Shown here in pieces: positions 40,503 through 47,465 of a stretch of 64,000 nucleotides of DNA. Numbering within the stretch: position 1 is the first letter of the stretch; every line of letters starts with the position of its first letter. This DNA is from Chersky-840 sp050011815 (lineage in GTDB: Bacteria; Actinomycetota; Acidimicrobiia; Acidimicrobiales; UBA8190), in contig JBEKIJ010000011.1 of NCBI GenBank assembly GCA_050011815.1, positions 124,001-188,000 of the forward strand, read 5' to 3'. The notes under the pieces were generated by a model. That model was not told where the DNA came from and searched no databases. It saw only the letters and a list, made by a program, of their open reading frames with translations. The position numbers and the translations under genes were made by a program.

Positions 40503-40508
40503 TACTGT
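40503..40508 (+). promoter_or_regulatory. -10 element TACTGT of nth
   Basis: TACTGT ends seven bases before the GTG at 40516. An upstream in-frame GTG (40507) overlaps the hexamer and is therefore rejected as the start. Confidence 0.6.
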
Positions 40509-40515
40509 GAGGCCC

Positions 40516-41175
40516 GTGGCACGACCCCGAACGTTGCGGGGCCGGGCACGCGAGGTGACCGCGCGCCTGGCCCACGCCTACCCCGGCACCGCATCGGAGC
40601 TCTGTGCCCTTCGGCACGTGGGGGCCTTCCAACTTCTCGTGGCCACCATCCTCTCGGCCCAGTGCACCGACGAGCGGGTCAACATGGTCACGCCCGGCCT
40701 GTTTGCGGCGTACCCGACTCCCGAAGCCCTCGCCGAGGCGCGTGTCGAGGACCTCGAAGACCGCATTCGCTCTACGGGCTTCTTCCGCTCCAAGGCCAAG
40801 AACCTCATGGGCATGGCCCGGGGAGTGACCGAGCGATTCGGGGGGGAGGTCCCGACGTCGATCGAGGACCTCACCAGCCTGCCCGGCGTGGGCCGGAAGA
40901 CGGCCAACGTGGTGCGTAGCGTGGCCATGGACCTGCCCGGGCTGCCCGTCGACACCCACGTGGGGCGTCTCACGCGTCGGCTGGGGTTGACCGAGCAGAC
41001 CGACCCGGTGAAGGTCGAGAGTGAGATCGATGCCCTGGTCCCCCCGGCGGAGTGGGGGACCCTCAGCCTGCGGCTCATCCTCCACGGCCGCAAGGTGTGC
41101 CGGGCTCGCAACCCTCGGTGTGGCGAATGTCTCCTAGCCGACATCTGTCCTTCTGCTCTCGTTCCCCTGCGTTGA
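40516..41175 (+). CDS. nth: Endonuclease III
   Basis: Bifunctional DNA glycosylase/AP lyase for oxidised pyrimidines. The 219-residue product has LLVATILSAQCTDERVN, the helix-hairpin-helix LPGVGRKTANVV with the catalytic Lys, the catalytic Asp in PVDTHVGR, and the C-terminal 4Fe-4S ligands in CRARNPRCGECLLADIC (Cys-x6-Cys-x2-Cys-x5-Cys). The start was set by the -10 element. Length is typical. It is divergent from mshD, so a thiol-protection gene and an oxidative-damage repair gene share one promoter region. Confidence 0.95.
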   Translation: MARPRTLRGRAREVTARLAHAYPGTASELCALRHVGAFQLLVATILSAQCTDERVNMVTPGLFAAYPTPEALAEARVEDLEDRIRSTGFFRSKAKNLMGMARGVTERFGGEVPTSIEDLTSLPGVGRKTANVVRSVAMDLPGLPVDTHVGRLTRRLGLTEQTDPVKVESEIDALVPPAEWGTLSLRLILHGRKVCRARNPRCGECLLADICPSALVPLR

Positions 41176-41383
41176 CCGGGTGCGGAGCAAATGAGTTCGG
41201 TCGATGTTTTGCCGCTGTCCCTGGAAGCAGCAGACGTCCCGTGGTGTTGTAGAGAACAGGAACCGGTTCCCGCCACCTGGTTCCCATGAGCGCCGGCCGG
41301 GTCCGCCGCCTGGCCCGCTCGCGCAACGGCGCCCGAAAGGGCGCCGTTGGCGCGCCCAGCGGCGACGGTTCAGCGCAGACGGT
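41176..41383. other. Non-coding interval with a palindrome and an 11-bp GNRA-capped hairpin
   Basis: Between nth and a small minus-strand gene. The left part has noticeably lower GC than its surroundings. It contains the 12-bp palindrome GGAACCGGTTCC (41259-41270), a second GGTTCC at 41279-41284, the hairpin at 41324-41349, and the first copy and part of the second copy of a direct repeat gacggttcagcgc (41364-41376, 41378-41390). A 32-codon frame at 41191-41289 has atypical codons and I do not call it a gene. Confidence 0.5.
41324..41349. terminator. 11-bp perfect hairpin with GAAA loop between nth and a minus-strand gene
   Basis: CAACGGCGCCC and GGGCGCCGTTG pair perfectly around GAAA. It lies downstream of both flanking genes, which converge here. 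No U-tract follows on either strand, so it may be a terminator, an RNA 3'-end protector, or part of a small RNA. Confidence 0.5.
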
Positions 41384-41584
41384 TCAGCGCCGACGGCTCG
41401 GGGCCGAGGTGATCCGACCGAGGCGTCGCCCCGCACCGGTGAGGGCCCGCTCCACCGCGAAGAGCTCGGAGGCGGTGTCGTCGTCGTGTTCGGAGGCCGC
41501 CTTGTCCGCGATGGTGGCGACGCGGAGGCGCAATTCCTCGAGCGCGGTGGTCAACGAGGACAGTTCGGCGAGCGGAGCGGACAC
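41384..41584 (-). CDS. Small helical protein of unknown function upstream of hisD
   Basis: 66 residues, read as MSAPLAELSSLTTALEELRL and continuing with RVATIADKAASEHDDD, then an Arg-rich end. The sequence is a predicted amphipathic helix or short coiled coil with no membrane segment or recognisable motif. The frame uses GC-rich third positions like its neighbours. GTG at 41584 is preceded by CATCAT (one mismatch to TANNNT) six bases away, and it is divergent from hisD. I do not know its family; it could be a small regulator or scaffold, but nothing shows this. Confidence 0.6.
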   Translation of the reverse strand: MSAPLAELSSLTTALEELRLRVATIADKAASEHDDDTASELFAVERALTGAGRRLGRITSAPSRRR

Positions 41585-41590
41585 GCCCTG

Positions 41591-41596
41591 ATGATG
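41591..41596 (-). promoter_or_regulatory. Possible -10 element CATCAT before the small gene at 41584
   Basis: One mismatch to TANNNT, six bases before the GTG start on the minus strand. Confidence 0.35.
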
Positions 41597-41707
41597 GCCG
41601 ATACCCGACGGCGATGCGAAGCGGGAAGGTGTGACGATGGGCGGCGCGCCGTGTGGTCCGAGGGTTGCGGGGCTCTCACCAGGGCCGGAGGGCGCAGGTG
41701 CCCCGAG

Positions 41708-41713
41708 TACGAT
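41708..41713 (+). promoter_or_regulatory. -10 element TACGAT of hisD
   Basis: TACGAT ends nine bases before the GTG at 41723. It would drive hisD-hisC. Confidence 0.5.
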
Positions 41714-41722
41714 CGGGTCCCC

Positions 41723-43012
41723 GTGCCCCTCACCCGCCTCGACCTGCGTGGTGTGCCCGCCTCGGACCTGGCGGCCGCCCTGCCGCGCCCCGGTGCCGGC
41801 CAGACGTTCCCGAGCGAGGAGGTACGGGCCGTCCTCGACGAGGTTCGCGCCGGAGGTGACGCCGCGGTCCGGGCCCTGACGCGACGTTTCGACGGAGTCG
41901 ACATCGAGGCCCTGCGGGTGCCGGAGGAGGACCTCGAAAAGGCATTGGCCGGGATCGACCCCGGGCTGCGAGCCGCCCTCGAGCTGGCCTACGCCCGGAT
42001 CCTCGCTTACCACGGCCACGAGCCGGGACCGCTCTCGGACTTCGAGAGCGACGGCGTCGTTGTCCAGCACCTGGTGCGGGCGGTGGCGCGCGCCGGGTTG
42101 TACGCCCCGGGGGGACGGGCGCGCTATCCCTCCACCGTGCTCATGTGCGCGGCACCCGCCCGGGTGGCGGGCGTGGCCGAGCTCGTGCTGTGTGTGCCGC
42201 CGGGTCCCGACGGCGCCATCGCCTCCGAGACGCTGGCGGCCGCCGCCATCGCCGGCATCGACGAGGTCTACCGGGTGGGGGGAGCCCAGGCCATTGCGGC
42301 CATGGCGTTCGGCACCGAGTCCATCGCTCCCGTCGACGTCATCGTGGGCCCGGGGAACCGGTACGTGGCCGAGGCCAAGCGCCAGGTCTCGGGGATCGTG
42401 GGCGTCCCCTCCGCTTTCGCCGGGCCCTCCGAGGTGGTCGTGGTGGCCGACGACGACACCCCGGTGGCGTGGGCCGCCATCGACGTCGTGGTCCAGGCCG
42501 AGCACGGCCCCGACGGCCTCGCCTGGCTCGTGACGTGGTCGCCGGAGGCCGCCGATGCCATCGAAGCCGAGGTCGACCGCCTGGTGGTGGCCTCACCCCG
42601 TCGGGCCGACCTCGAAGCCACCCTGGGCACGGGCGGGTACGTGGCGCTGGTGGACGGACCGGCCCAGGCGGTGGCGCTCTCCAACGTCGTGGCGCCCGAG
42701 CACCTCGAGCTCCTCGTGGACGGTGCCGCCGCCTTGGTCCCTATGGTGCGCAGCGCCGGGGCGGTCTTCGTGGGCCCGTATGCCCCAGCCAGCGTGGGCG
42801 ACTACCTGGCGGGCCCGAACCATGTGCTGCCCACGGCGCGCACGGCGCGCTTCGCCTCGGCGCTGCGGGTCGACGACTTCCGCACCCACGTCCACGCCGT
42901 GTCGATGGGCGCCGAGGCGCTGGCCCGACTCGCACCTCACGTCGTCGCCATCGCCCAGGCCGAGGGTCTCCCGGCGCACGCCCGATCCGTGGTCGTGCGG
43001 GGCGAGTCGTGA
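41723..43012 (+). CDS. hisD: Histidinol dehydrogenase
   Basis: Zn- and NAD-dependent two-step oxidation of histidinol to histidine, the last step of the pathway. The 429-residue product has the substrate/NAD region VGGAQAIAAMAFGTESI, VDVIVGPGNRYVAEAKRQVSG, AGPSEVVVVAD, QAEHGPDG with the catalytic/zinc His and Gln, and VVAPEHLELL near the C-terminal metal site. GTG at 41723 was chosen because the conserved N-terminus starts there and a -10 element lies nine bases upstream. The stop overlaps hisC (GTGA). Confidence 0.95.
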   Translation: MPLTRLDLRGVPASDLAAALPRPGAGQTFPSEEVRAVLDEVRAGGDAAVRALTRRFDGVDIEALRVPEEDLEKALAGIDPGLRAALELAYARILAYHGHEPGPLSDFESDGVVVQHLVRAVARAGLYAPGGRARYPSTVLMCAAPARVAGVAELVLCVPPGPDGAIASETLAAAAIAGIDEVYRVGGAQAIAAMAFGTESIAPVDVIVGPGNRYVAEAKRQVSGIVGVPSAFAGPSEVVVVADDDTPVAWAAIDVVVQAEHGPDGLAWLVTWSPEAADAIEAEVDRLVVASPRRADLEATLGTGGYVALVDGPAQAVALSNVVAPEHLELLVDGAAALVPMVRSAGAVFVGPYAPASVGDYLAGPNHVLPTARTARFASALRVDDFRTHVHAVSMGAEALARLAPHVVAIAQAEGLPAHARSVVVRGES

Positions 43013-44100
43013 CGGGGGACCCCGTCCCCCTGCGGCCCGACCTGACGGTGTTGTCGGGATACCACTCCCGCCAAGTCGAGGTGGAGGTCCGCCTCAACAC
43101 CAACGAATCGCCCTTTCCTCCCCCTTCGGAGTGGCTCGACGAGTTGCGCGACGAACTGGGTCGCATCGACTTCAACCGATATCCCGACCGCTCCGCCACC
43201 GAGCTGCGCGCCGCCCTGGCGGAGTTCCACGGCGTCGAGCCGACGCAGGTGTTCTGTGCCAACGGGTCCAACGAGGTGCTCCAGTGCCTGTTGTTGGCCT
43301 ACGGCGGGCCGGGTCGGGTGGTGGCGCTGTTCGAACCGACCTACGCCCTGCACAGCCACATCGCCGCGCTCACCGGCACGGGCGTGGTGCGGGGGTGGCG
43401 CGGCGCTGATCACCGTGTGGACCTCGACGTGGTGGACCGCATCCTCGAGGAGTCGCAACCGGTCGTCACGTTCCTGTGCTCGCCCAACAATCCGACCGGG
43501 CGGGCCGAGCCGCCCGAGGTCGTGGCCCACGTGCTCGAGCGCGCCCCGGGGCTGGTGGTCGTGGACGAAGCGTACGGGCAGTTCTCCCCGTGGAGCGCCC
43601 TCGACCTCGTCACGGGCCGCGCCTCGGGAGCGCCGCGGTTGGTCGTGGTCCGGACCTTCTCCAAGACGTGGTCGATGGCGGCGTGTCGCCTCGGCTACCT
43701 CGTCGCCGATCCGGCCGTCGTCGCCGCCTGTGATGCCGTGGTGTTGCCGTACCACCTCGACGCCATGACCCAGGCGGCCGGGCGCCTGGCCCTGCGCTAC
43801 GTCGATGCCATGGAGGCGCGCGTGGCGCTCATCACCGAGGAGCGTGGTCGGCTGGCCGCCGCCCTCGGAGAGCTGGCGGTCGAGGCGTGGCCGTCGGATG
43901 CCAATTTCATCCTCTTCCGGCCCACGGGGCGCATGGCCACGGACGTGTGGCAGGACCTGGTCGACGCATCGGTGCTGGTGCGTGATTGCTCGACGTGGCC
44001 GGGCCTCGACAACTGCCTCCGCGTCACGGTGGGCACGCCCCAGGAGAACGACCGCTTCGTGGCCGCCCTTCGGTCGAGCCTGGAGTCCGCAGGCCGCTGA
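43009..44100 (+). CDS. hisC: Histidinol-phosphate aminotransferase
   Basis: PLP-dependent transamination of imidazole-acetol phosphate. The 363-residue type I fold enzyme shows RLNTNESPFPPP, FNRYPDRSATELR, CANGSNEVLQCLL, FLCSPNNPTGR, VVVDEAYGQF and the PLP lysine in TFSKTWSMAACRLGY, ending with RVTVGTPQENDRFV. The GTG start overlaps the hisD stop. After it, 92 bases separate it from the next coding signal, and hisB seems to have its own promoter. Confidence 0.95.
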   Translation: MTGDPVPLRPDLTVLSGYHSRQVEVEVRLNTNESPFPPPSEWLDELRDELGRIDFNRYPDRSATELRAALAEFHGVEPTQVFCANGSNEVLQCLLLAYGGPGRVVALFEPTYALHSHIAALTGTGVVRGWRGADHRVDLDVVDRILEESQPVVTFLCSPNNPTGRAEPPEVVAHVLERAPGLVVVDEAYGQFSPWSALDLVTGRASGAPRLVVVRTFSKTWSMAACRLGYLVADPAVVAACDAVVLPYHLDAMTQAAGRLALRYVDAMEARVALITEERGRLAAALGELAVEAWPSDANFILFRPTGRMATDVWQDLVDASVLVRDCSTWPGLDNCLRVTVGTPQENDRFVAALRSSLESAGR

Positions 44101-44135
44101 GGGGCGGTGCGCCGAGCAGGGGCGGTGCGGCGAGC
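44101..44135 (+). repeat. 17-bp imperfect direct repeat after hisC
   Basis: ggggcggtgcgccgagc (44101-44117) and the same with one change (44119-44135) lie in tandem upstream of the hisB promoter. Possibly an operator, but nothing else supports that. Confidence 0.5.
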
Positions 44136-44176
44136 GCGGTCGGGTGAGCCCGGTCCGGTCCTGTCCTTCCAGCGCG

Positions 44177-44182
44177 TAACCT
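44177..44182 (+). promoter_or_regulatory. -10 element TAACCT before the hisB leader ORF
   Basis: TAACCT ends ten bases before an ATG at 44193 that opens an 18-codon frame coupled to hisB. Confidence 0.5.
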
Positions 44183-44192
44183 GGGCGGCTCT

Positions 44193-44249
44193 ATGACGCC
44201 GAACGACGACGGTGGCGCCGAGCCGGCGAGAGCCCGATCGGTCCCGTGA
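44193..44249 (+). CDS. Putative 18-residue leader ORF coupled to hisB
   Basis: ATG at 44193 opens the peptide MTPNDDGGAEPARARSVP, ending in TGA at 44247-44249. That stop overlaps the hisB GTG (GTGA at 44246-44249), the same overlap used between true operon genes in this window. The peptide has no histidine, so it is not a classic his attenuator leader. It would let ribosomes enter on a leaderless mRNA and pass to hisB by termination-reinitiation. It could also be a chance frame. Confidence 0.4.
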   Translation: MTPNDDGGAEPARARSVP

Positions 44250-44863
44250 GCCCGACCCGCGCCGCGACGCGCCAACGACGGACCAAGGAGACGGCCATCG
44301 ACGTCGAGATGGTCCTCGACGGCACCGGATCGGTGGACGTCGAGACGGGGATCCCGTTCTTCGACCACATGCTCTCCCAGCTCGGCCGGCACGGGGGGCT
44401 CGACCTGAGCGTCAGGGCCACCGGGGATCTCCACGTCGACGCCCACCACACCGTCGAAGACGTGGGCATCGTCCTCGGGGAGGTCCTGGCCGACGCCCTC
44501 GGGGACAAAGCCGGCATCCGCCGGTTCGCGTCGATCGCCCTCCCGCTCGACGAAGCGTTGGTGGAGGTGGCCCTCGACATCTCGGGTCGTCCCTACCTCG
44601 CCTACGACGTCGCCTTCGCTCCCGACGTGGCGCCGCTCGGGTCGCCACCGTTCGATCCCCAGCTGGCCGAGGAGTTCTGGCGGGCTTTCGTCACCGCGTC
44701 GGGCATCACCCTTCACCTGCGCCTCGTGACCGGGAAGAACACCCACCACATCGTCGAGGCGTCGTTCAAGGGGACGGCGCGTTGCCTGCGCGACGCGCTG
44801 CGGGTGGAAGGCGGGGGAGTGCCGTCGACCAAGGGCACGTTGGGCAACGCCAGCGGGAATTGA
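44246..44863 (+). CDS. hisB: Imidazoleglycerol-phosphate dehydratase
   Basis: Dehydrates imidazole glycerol phosphate. The 205-residue monofunctional enzyme has the Mn-binding motifs FFDHMLSQLGRHGG, DLHVDAHHTVEDVGIVLGE, SGITLHLRLVTGKNTHHIVEASFK, and the conserved C-terminus VPSTKGTLG. No HisB-N phosphatase domain is fused, so histidinol-phosphate phosphatase must be elsewhere. GTG at 44246 is the only sensible start. It lies three bases upstream of hisH. Confidence 0.95.
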   Translation: MSPTRAATRQRRTKETAIDVEMVLDGTGSVDVETGIPFFDHMLSQLGRHGGLDLSVRATGDLHVDAHHTVEDVGIVLGEVLADALGDKAGIRRFASIALPLDEALVEVALDISGRPYLAYDVAFAPDVAPLGSPPFDPQLAEEFWRAFVTASGITLHLRLVTGKNTHHIVEASFKGTARCLRDALRVEGGGVPSTKGTLGNASGN

Positions 44864-44865
44864 CG

Positions 44866-45498
44866 ATGGACGGGGGAATCGCCGTCCTCGACTACGGCAT
44901 CGGCAACCTGGCGTCCGCGCACAAGGCCTTCGTCCACCTGGGGGCGCGGGCCCGTCTGGTCACCGACCGCCACGACGCCGCCGGGGCGTCGGGGGTGGTC
45001 TTGCCCGGCGTGGGTGCGTTCGGACGGTGCGCCCAGGCCCTGCGCAGCACCGGCCTCGACGGTGCCGTGGCTGACGCGCTGGAACGGGGCGTCCCGTTCC
45101 TCGGGATCTGCGTCGGCTTCCAGTTGCTCTACGAGGGATCGGAGGAGTCCCCTGCGGTGCCGGGTCTGGGGGTGCTACCGGGCAAGGTCGTGGCGCTGTC
45201 CCCGGGGGTGAAGCGCCCCCAGATGCAGTGGAACCAGCTCCTGGTGCGCCCGGGAAGCCAGAGCGGGCTCCTGGCCGGGATGGCACCGGCTTCGTGGGTG
45301 TACTTCGTCCACTCCTATGCGCCGGAGATGTCCGACGAGACCGTGGCGACGTGTGACTACGGCGGCACCGTGGTGGCGGCGGCCGAACGGGGCCGGGTAT
45401 GGGGCGCACAGTTCCACCCCGAGAAGTCGGGGCCGGTGGGTCTGGCCATCCTCGCCAACTTCGTGGCTGCATGCGGGGACGGGCCGACACCGAAGTGA
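44866..45498 (+). CDS. hisH: Imidazole glycerol phosphate synthase, glutaminase subunit HisH
   Basis: Class I glutamine amidotransferase that supplies ammonia to HisF. The 210-residue product shows VLDYGIGNLASAHKAF, LPGVGAFG, the nucleophile in LGICVGFQLLYEGSEE, VYFVHSYAP and the His/Glu pair in QFHPEKSG. The usual GICLGMQ is GICVGFQ here, a mild substitution that keeps the Cys. ATG at 44866; the stop overlaps hisA (GTGA). Confidence 0.95.
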   Translation: MDGGIAVLDYGIGNLASAHKAFVHLGARARLVTDRHDAAGASGVVLPGVGAFGRCAQALRSTGLDGAVADALERGVPFLGICVGFQLLYEGSEESPAVPGLGVLPGKVVALSPGVKRPQMQWNQLLVRPGSQSGLLAGMAPASWVYFVHSYAPEMSDETVATCDYGGTVVAAAERGRVWGAQFHPEKSGPVGLAILANFVAACGDGPTPK

Positions 45499-46247
45499 GC
45501 ACCGCGTTCGATCTCTACCCCGCCATCGACCTCCATGACCGCGGCGCGGTGCGGCTGGTGCAGGGCGACTTCGGACGCGTGCGCGCCTACGGCGATCCGC
45601 TGGCCCTGGCCCGCTCGTACGTGGCCGGCGGGGCCCGGTGGATCCATGTGGTCGACCTCGACGCGGCGCGCACGGGCGACCCCGTGAACCGCGACCTGGT
45701 GCTGGAGATCGCCGCCGCCGTGGACGTTCCCGTGGAGGCCGGCGGGGGGGTGCGGGCCAGCGCCGACGCCGTGGCCCTCCTCGACCACGGGATCGAGCGC
45801 GTGGTGCTCGGGACCGCGGCCCTCGAGGCGCCCGAGGTGGTGGAGTCACTGGTGGCGCGCTATCCCGGCCGCGTGGCGGTCGGACTCGATCACCGCGGTG
45901 GGGAGCTGGCCGTGCGGGGGTGGGAGCGCCCGAGCGGGACGTCTCTCGGTGCCGCGCTCGCTCGCCTGGCCCCCCTGGACATCGGCGCGGTGGTGGTGAC
46001 CGATATCGACCGCGACGGCATGTTGGAAGGGCCCGATCTCGTCGGGCTGCGCCATGCGCTCGACCTCACGGCGCATCCCGTGGTGGCGTCGGGGGGGGTG
46101 CGGTCGTCGTCGGACCTGCGCGCCTTGGCGGCCCTCGAAGCACGGTCGGATGGTCGGCACCTGGCCGGCGCCATCGTGGGTACCGCACTGGTGCAGGGCG
46201 CCATGACCGTCGAGGAGGCGATCGCCGCGTGCGTGCTGTCCGGGTGA
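45495..46247 (+). CDS. hisA: Phosphoribosyl-formimino-AICAR ribotide isomerase HisA
   Basis: Amadori isomerisation of ProFAR to PRFAR. The 250-residue beta/alpha barrel has YPAIDLHDRGAVRLVQGDF (first catalytic Asp), WIHVVDLDAAR, VEAGGGVR, VLGTAALEAPE, VVTDIDRDGMLEGPDL (second catalytic Asp) and VVASGGVRSSSDL. In the dual-function PriA of Mycobacterium and Streptomyces the barrel has an SGG at the VEAGGG position; here it is GGG, and a separate trpF is present at 63635. I therefore infer a single-function HisA. Confidence 0.92.
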   Translation: MSTAFDLYPAIDLHDRGAVRLVQGDFGRVRAYGDPLALARSYVAGGARWIHVVDLDAARTGDPVNRDLVLEIAAAVDVPVEAGGGVRASADAVALLDHGIERVVLGTAALEAPEVVESLVARYPGRVAVGLDHRGGELAVRGWERPSGTSLGAALARLAPLDIGAVVVTDIDRDGMLEGPDLVGLRHALDLTAHPVVASGGVRSSSDLRALAALEARSDGRHLAGAIVGTALVQGAMTVEEAIAACVLSG

Positions 46248-47002
46248 TCCCCTGTCTCGACGTCGATGCCGGACGGGTGGTGAAAGGGGTGCGGTTCGTC
46301 GACCTCGTCGACGCCGGCGATCCGGTGGCGCTGGCGGCGCGTTATGACGCCGAAGGTGCCGACGAGCTCGTCTTCCTCGACATCACGGCGTCGGCCCACG
46401 AGCGCGACACGATGGTCGACGTGGTGTCGCGCACGGCGGCGGAGGTGTTCATCCCCTTCACGGTAGGTGGAGGGGTTCGAGCACCCGACGACGCCCGTCG
46501 CCTGTTGCGGGCCGGCGCCGACAAGGTGGCCTTGAACACCGCGGCGATCCTCGACCCCGGGCTCATCCACCAGTTGGCCGACGAGTTCGGCTCGCAGTGC
46601 GTCGTCGTCGCCATCGACGCGCGACGCCGTCCCACCCAGGTCGGCTGGGAGGTGTTCACCCACGGGGGACGGCGCGGCACCGGCCAGGACGCCGTGGCAT
46701 GGGCCGAGGAGTGCTCGACGCTCGGCGCCGGTGAGATCCTCGTCACCTCGATGGACCGCGACGGCACGCGCCACGGGTTCGACGTGGAGCTGACACGAGC
46801 CATCGTCGACACGGTGGGGGTCCCCGTCGTGGCGTCGGGAGGTGTCGGGAGTCTGGAGCATCTCGTGGAGGGGGCCACGGTGGGGGGCGCCGATGCCGTG
46901 CTGGCGGCCTCGATCTTCCACCGCCAGGAGCACACCGTGGGCGAGGCCAAGGCGTATCTCGCCGCGCACGGCGTCATGGTGCGACCCCCGACACCGCAAT
47001 GA
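46229..47002 (+). CDS. hisF: Imidazole glycerol phosphate synthase, cyclase subunit HisF
   Basis: Uses HisH-derived ammonia to form imidazole glycerol phosphate and AICAR. The 257-residue barrel begins RVIPCLDVDAGRVVKGVRF with the catalytic Asp, and has DITASAHERDTMVDVV, PFTVGGGVR, GADKVALNTAA, VVVAIDARR, GAGEILVTSMDRDGTRHGFDV with the second catalytic Asp, and VVASGGVG. GTG at 46229 lies 19 bases inside hisA and has GAGGAGG ten bases upstream; GTG at 46244 would remove conserved residues. Confidence 0.94.
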   Translation: MRAVRVIPCLDVDAGRVVKGVRFVDLVDAGDPVALAARYDAEGADELVFLDITASAHERDTMVDVVSRTAAEVFIPFTVGGGVRAPDDARRLLRAGADKVALNTAAILDPGLIHQLADEFGSQCVVVAIDARRRPTQVGWEVFTHGGRRGTGQDAVAWAEECSTLGAGEILVTSMDRDGTRHGFDVELTRAIVDTVGVPVVASGGVGSLEHLVEGATVGGADAVLAASIFHRQEHTVGEAKAYLAAHGVMVRPPTPQ

Positions 47003-47020
47003 CGTCGACCGCCTCGCATT

Positions 47021-47036
47021 CCCCGTACCACGCGGG
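47021..47036 (+). terminator. Short hairpin after hisF
   Basis: CCCCG, loop of six, CGGGG, about 19 bases after the hisF stop and before the next promoter. Weak, no U-tract. Confidence 0.3.
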
Positions 47037-47068
47037 GTCGGCCGTGCTTTGCCTCGGGCGCCATCGGC

Positions 47069-47074
47069 TACGGT
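47069..47074 (+). promoter_or_regulatory. -10 element TACGGT of the GroES-like gene
   Basis: TACGGT ends six bases before the GTG at 47081. Predicts leaderless mRNA. Confidence 0.6.
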
Positions 47075-47080
47075 GCGGCC

Positions 47081-47440
47081 GTGGCTCCTGAGGGCAAGGC
47101 AGCAAGGTCCACGTCGCCGTCTCCGTCACCCAAGCAGCCCATCATCATGCTGGCCGACCGGGTCCTGGCCCAGCAGCCGGCGGCCGAAGGTGAGCGCCGG
47201 TCCCGCTCGGGCATCCTCATCCCCGCCACGGCGCAGGTGTCGCGCCGCCTCTTGTGGGCAGAGGTCGTCGCCGTGGGACCCCATGTGCGGTCGATCAAGG
47301 TGGGCGACAAGGTCCTGTTCAACCCCGAAGACCGGTTCGAGGTCGAGGTGCAAGGTGACGAGTACGTGATCCTGCGCGAACGCGACATCCACGCCGTGGC
47401 TTCCGAGCGCATCGACAGCGGCACCGGCCTCTACCTGTAG
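47081..47440 (+). CDS. GroES-like (Cpn10 family) protein
   Basis: 119 residues. After a Ser/Pro/Lys-rich N-terminus of about 20, the sequence follows the Cpn10 fold: IIMLADRVLAQQ at the start, a mobile-loop-like region (ERRSRSGILIPATAQVS), VVAVGPHVRSIKVGDKVLFN and YVILRERDIHAVA. It lacks a groEL neighbour, and its loop differs from canonical GroES, so it is more likely one of the GroES-like proteins found as extra copies in actinobacteria than the main co-chaperonin. Its role is unknown. Confidence 0.82.
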   Translation: MAPEGKAARSTSPSPSPKQPIIMLADRVLAQQPAAEGERRSRSGILIPATAQVSRRLLWAEVVAVGPHVRSIKVGDKVLFNPEDRFEVEVQGDEYVILRERDIHAVASERIDSGTGLYL

Positions 47441-47453
47441 AGGTCCCGACCTC
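47440..47453. terminator. Small hairpin between the GroES-like and MMPL genes
   Basis: GAGGTC and GACCTC form a short stem starting at the final base of the GroES-like gene stop codon; the MMPL gene converges from the right. Weak. Confidence 0.3.
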
Positions 47454-47465
47454 CGGCGCGTGGCC

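Noticed and set aside
41191..41289. 32-codon frame with a Trp-Cys-Cys ... Trp-Phe-Pro stretch faintly like a WhiB N-terminus
   Set aside because: Codons (tgt, aga, gtt, ttg, cca) are unlike the neighbours, the WhiB cysteine cluster does not continue, and no start signal precedes it.
44193..44249. Classic histidine attenuator before hisB
   Set aside because: The leader peptide has no histidine codon and no terminator/antiterminator pair is visible.
45495..46247. PriA (dual HisA/TrpF)
   Set aside because: The PriA-type SGG is GGG here and a separate trpF start is present in the window.
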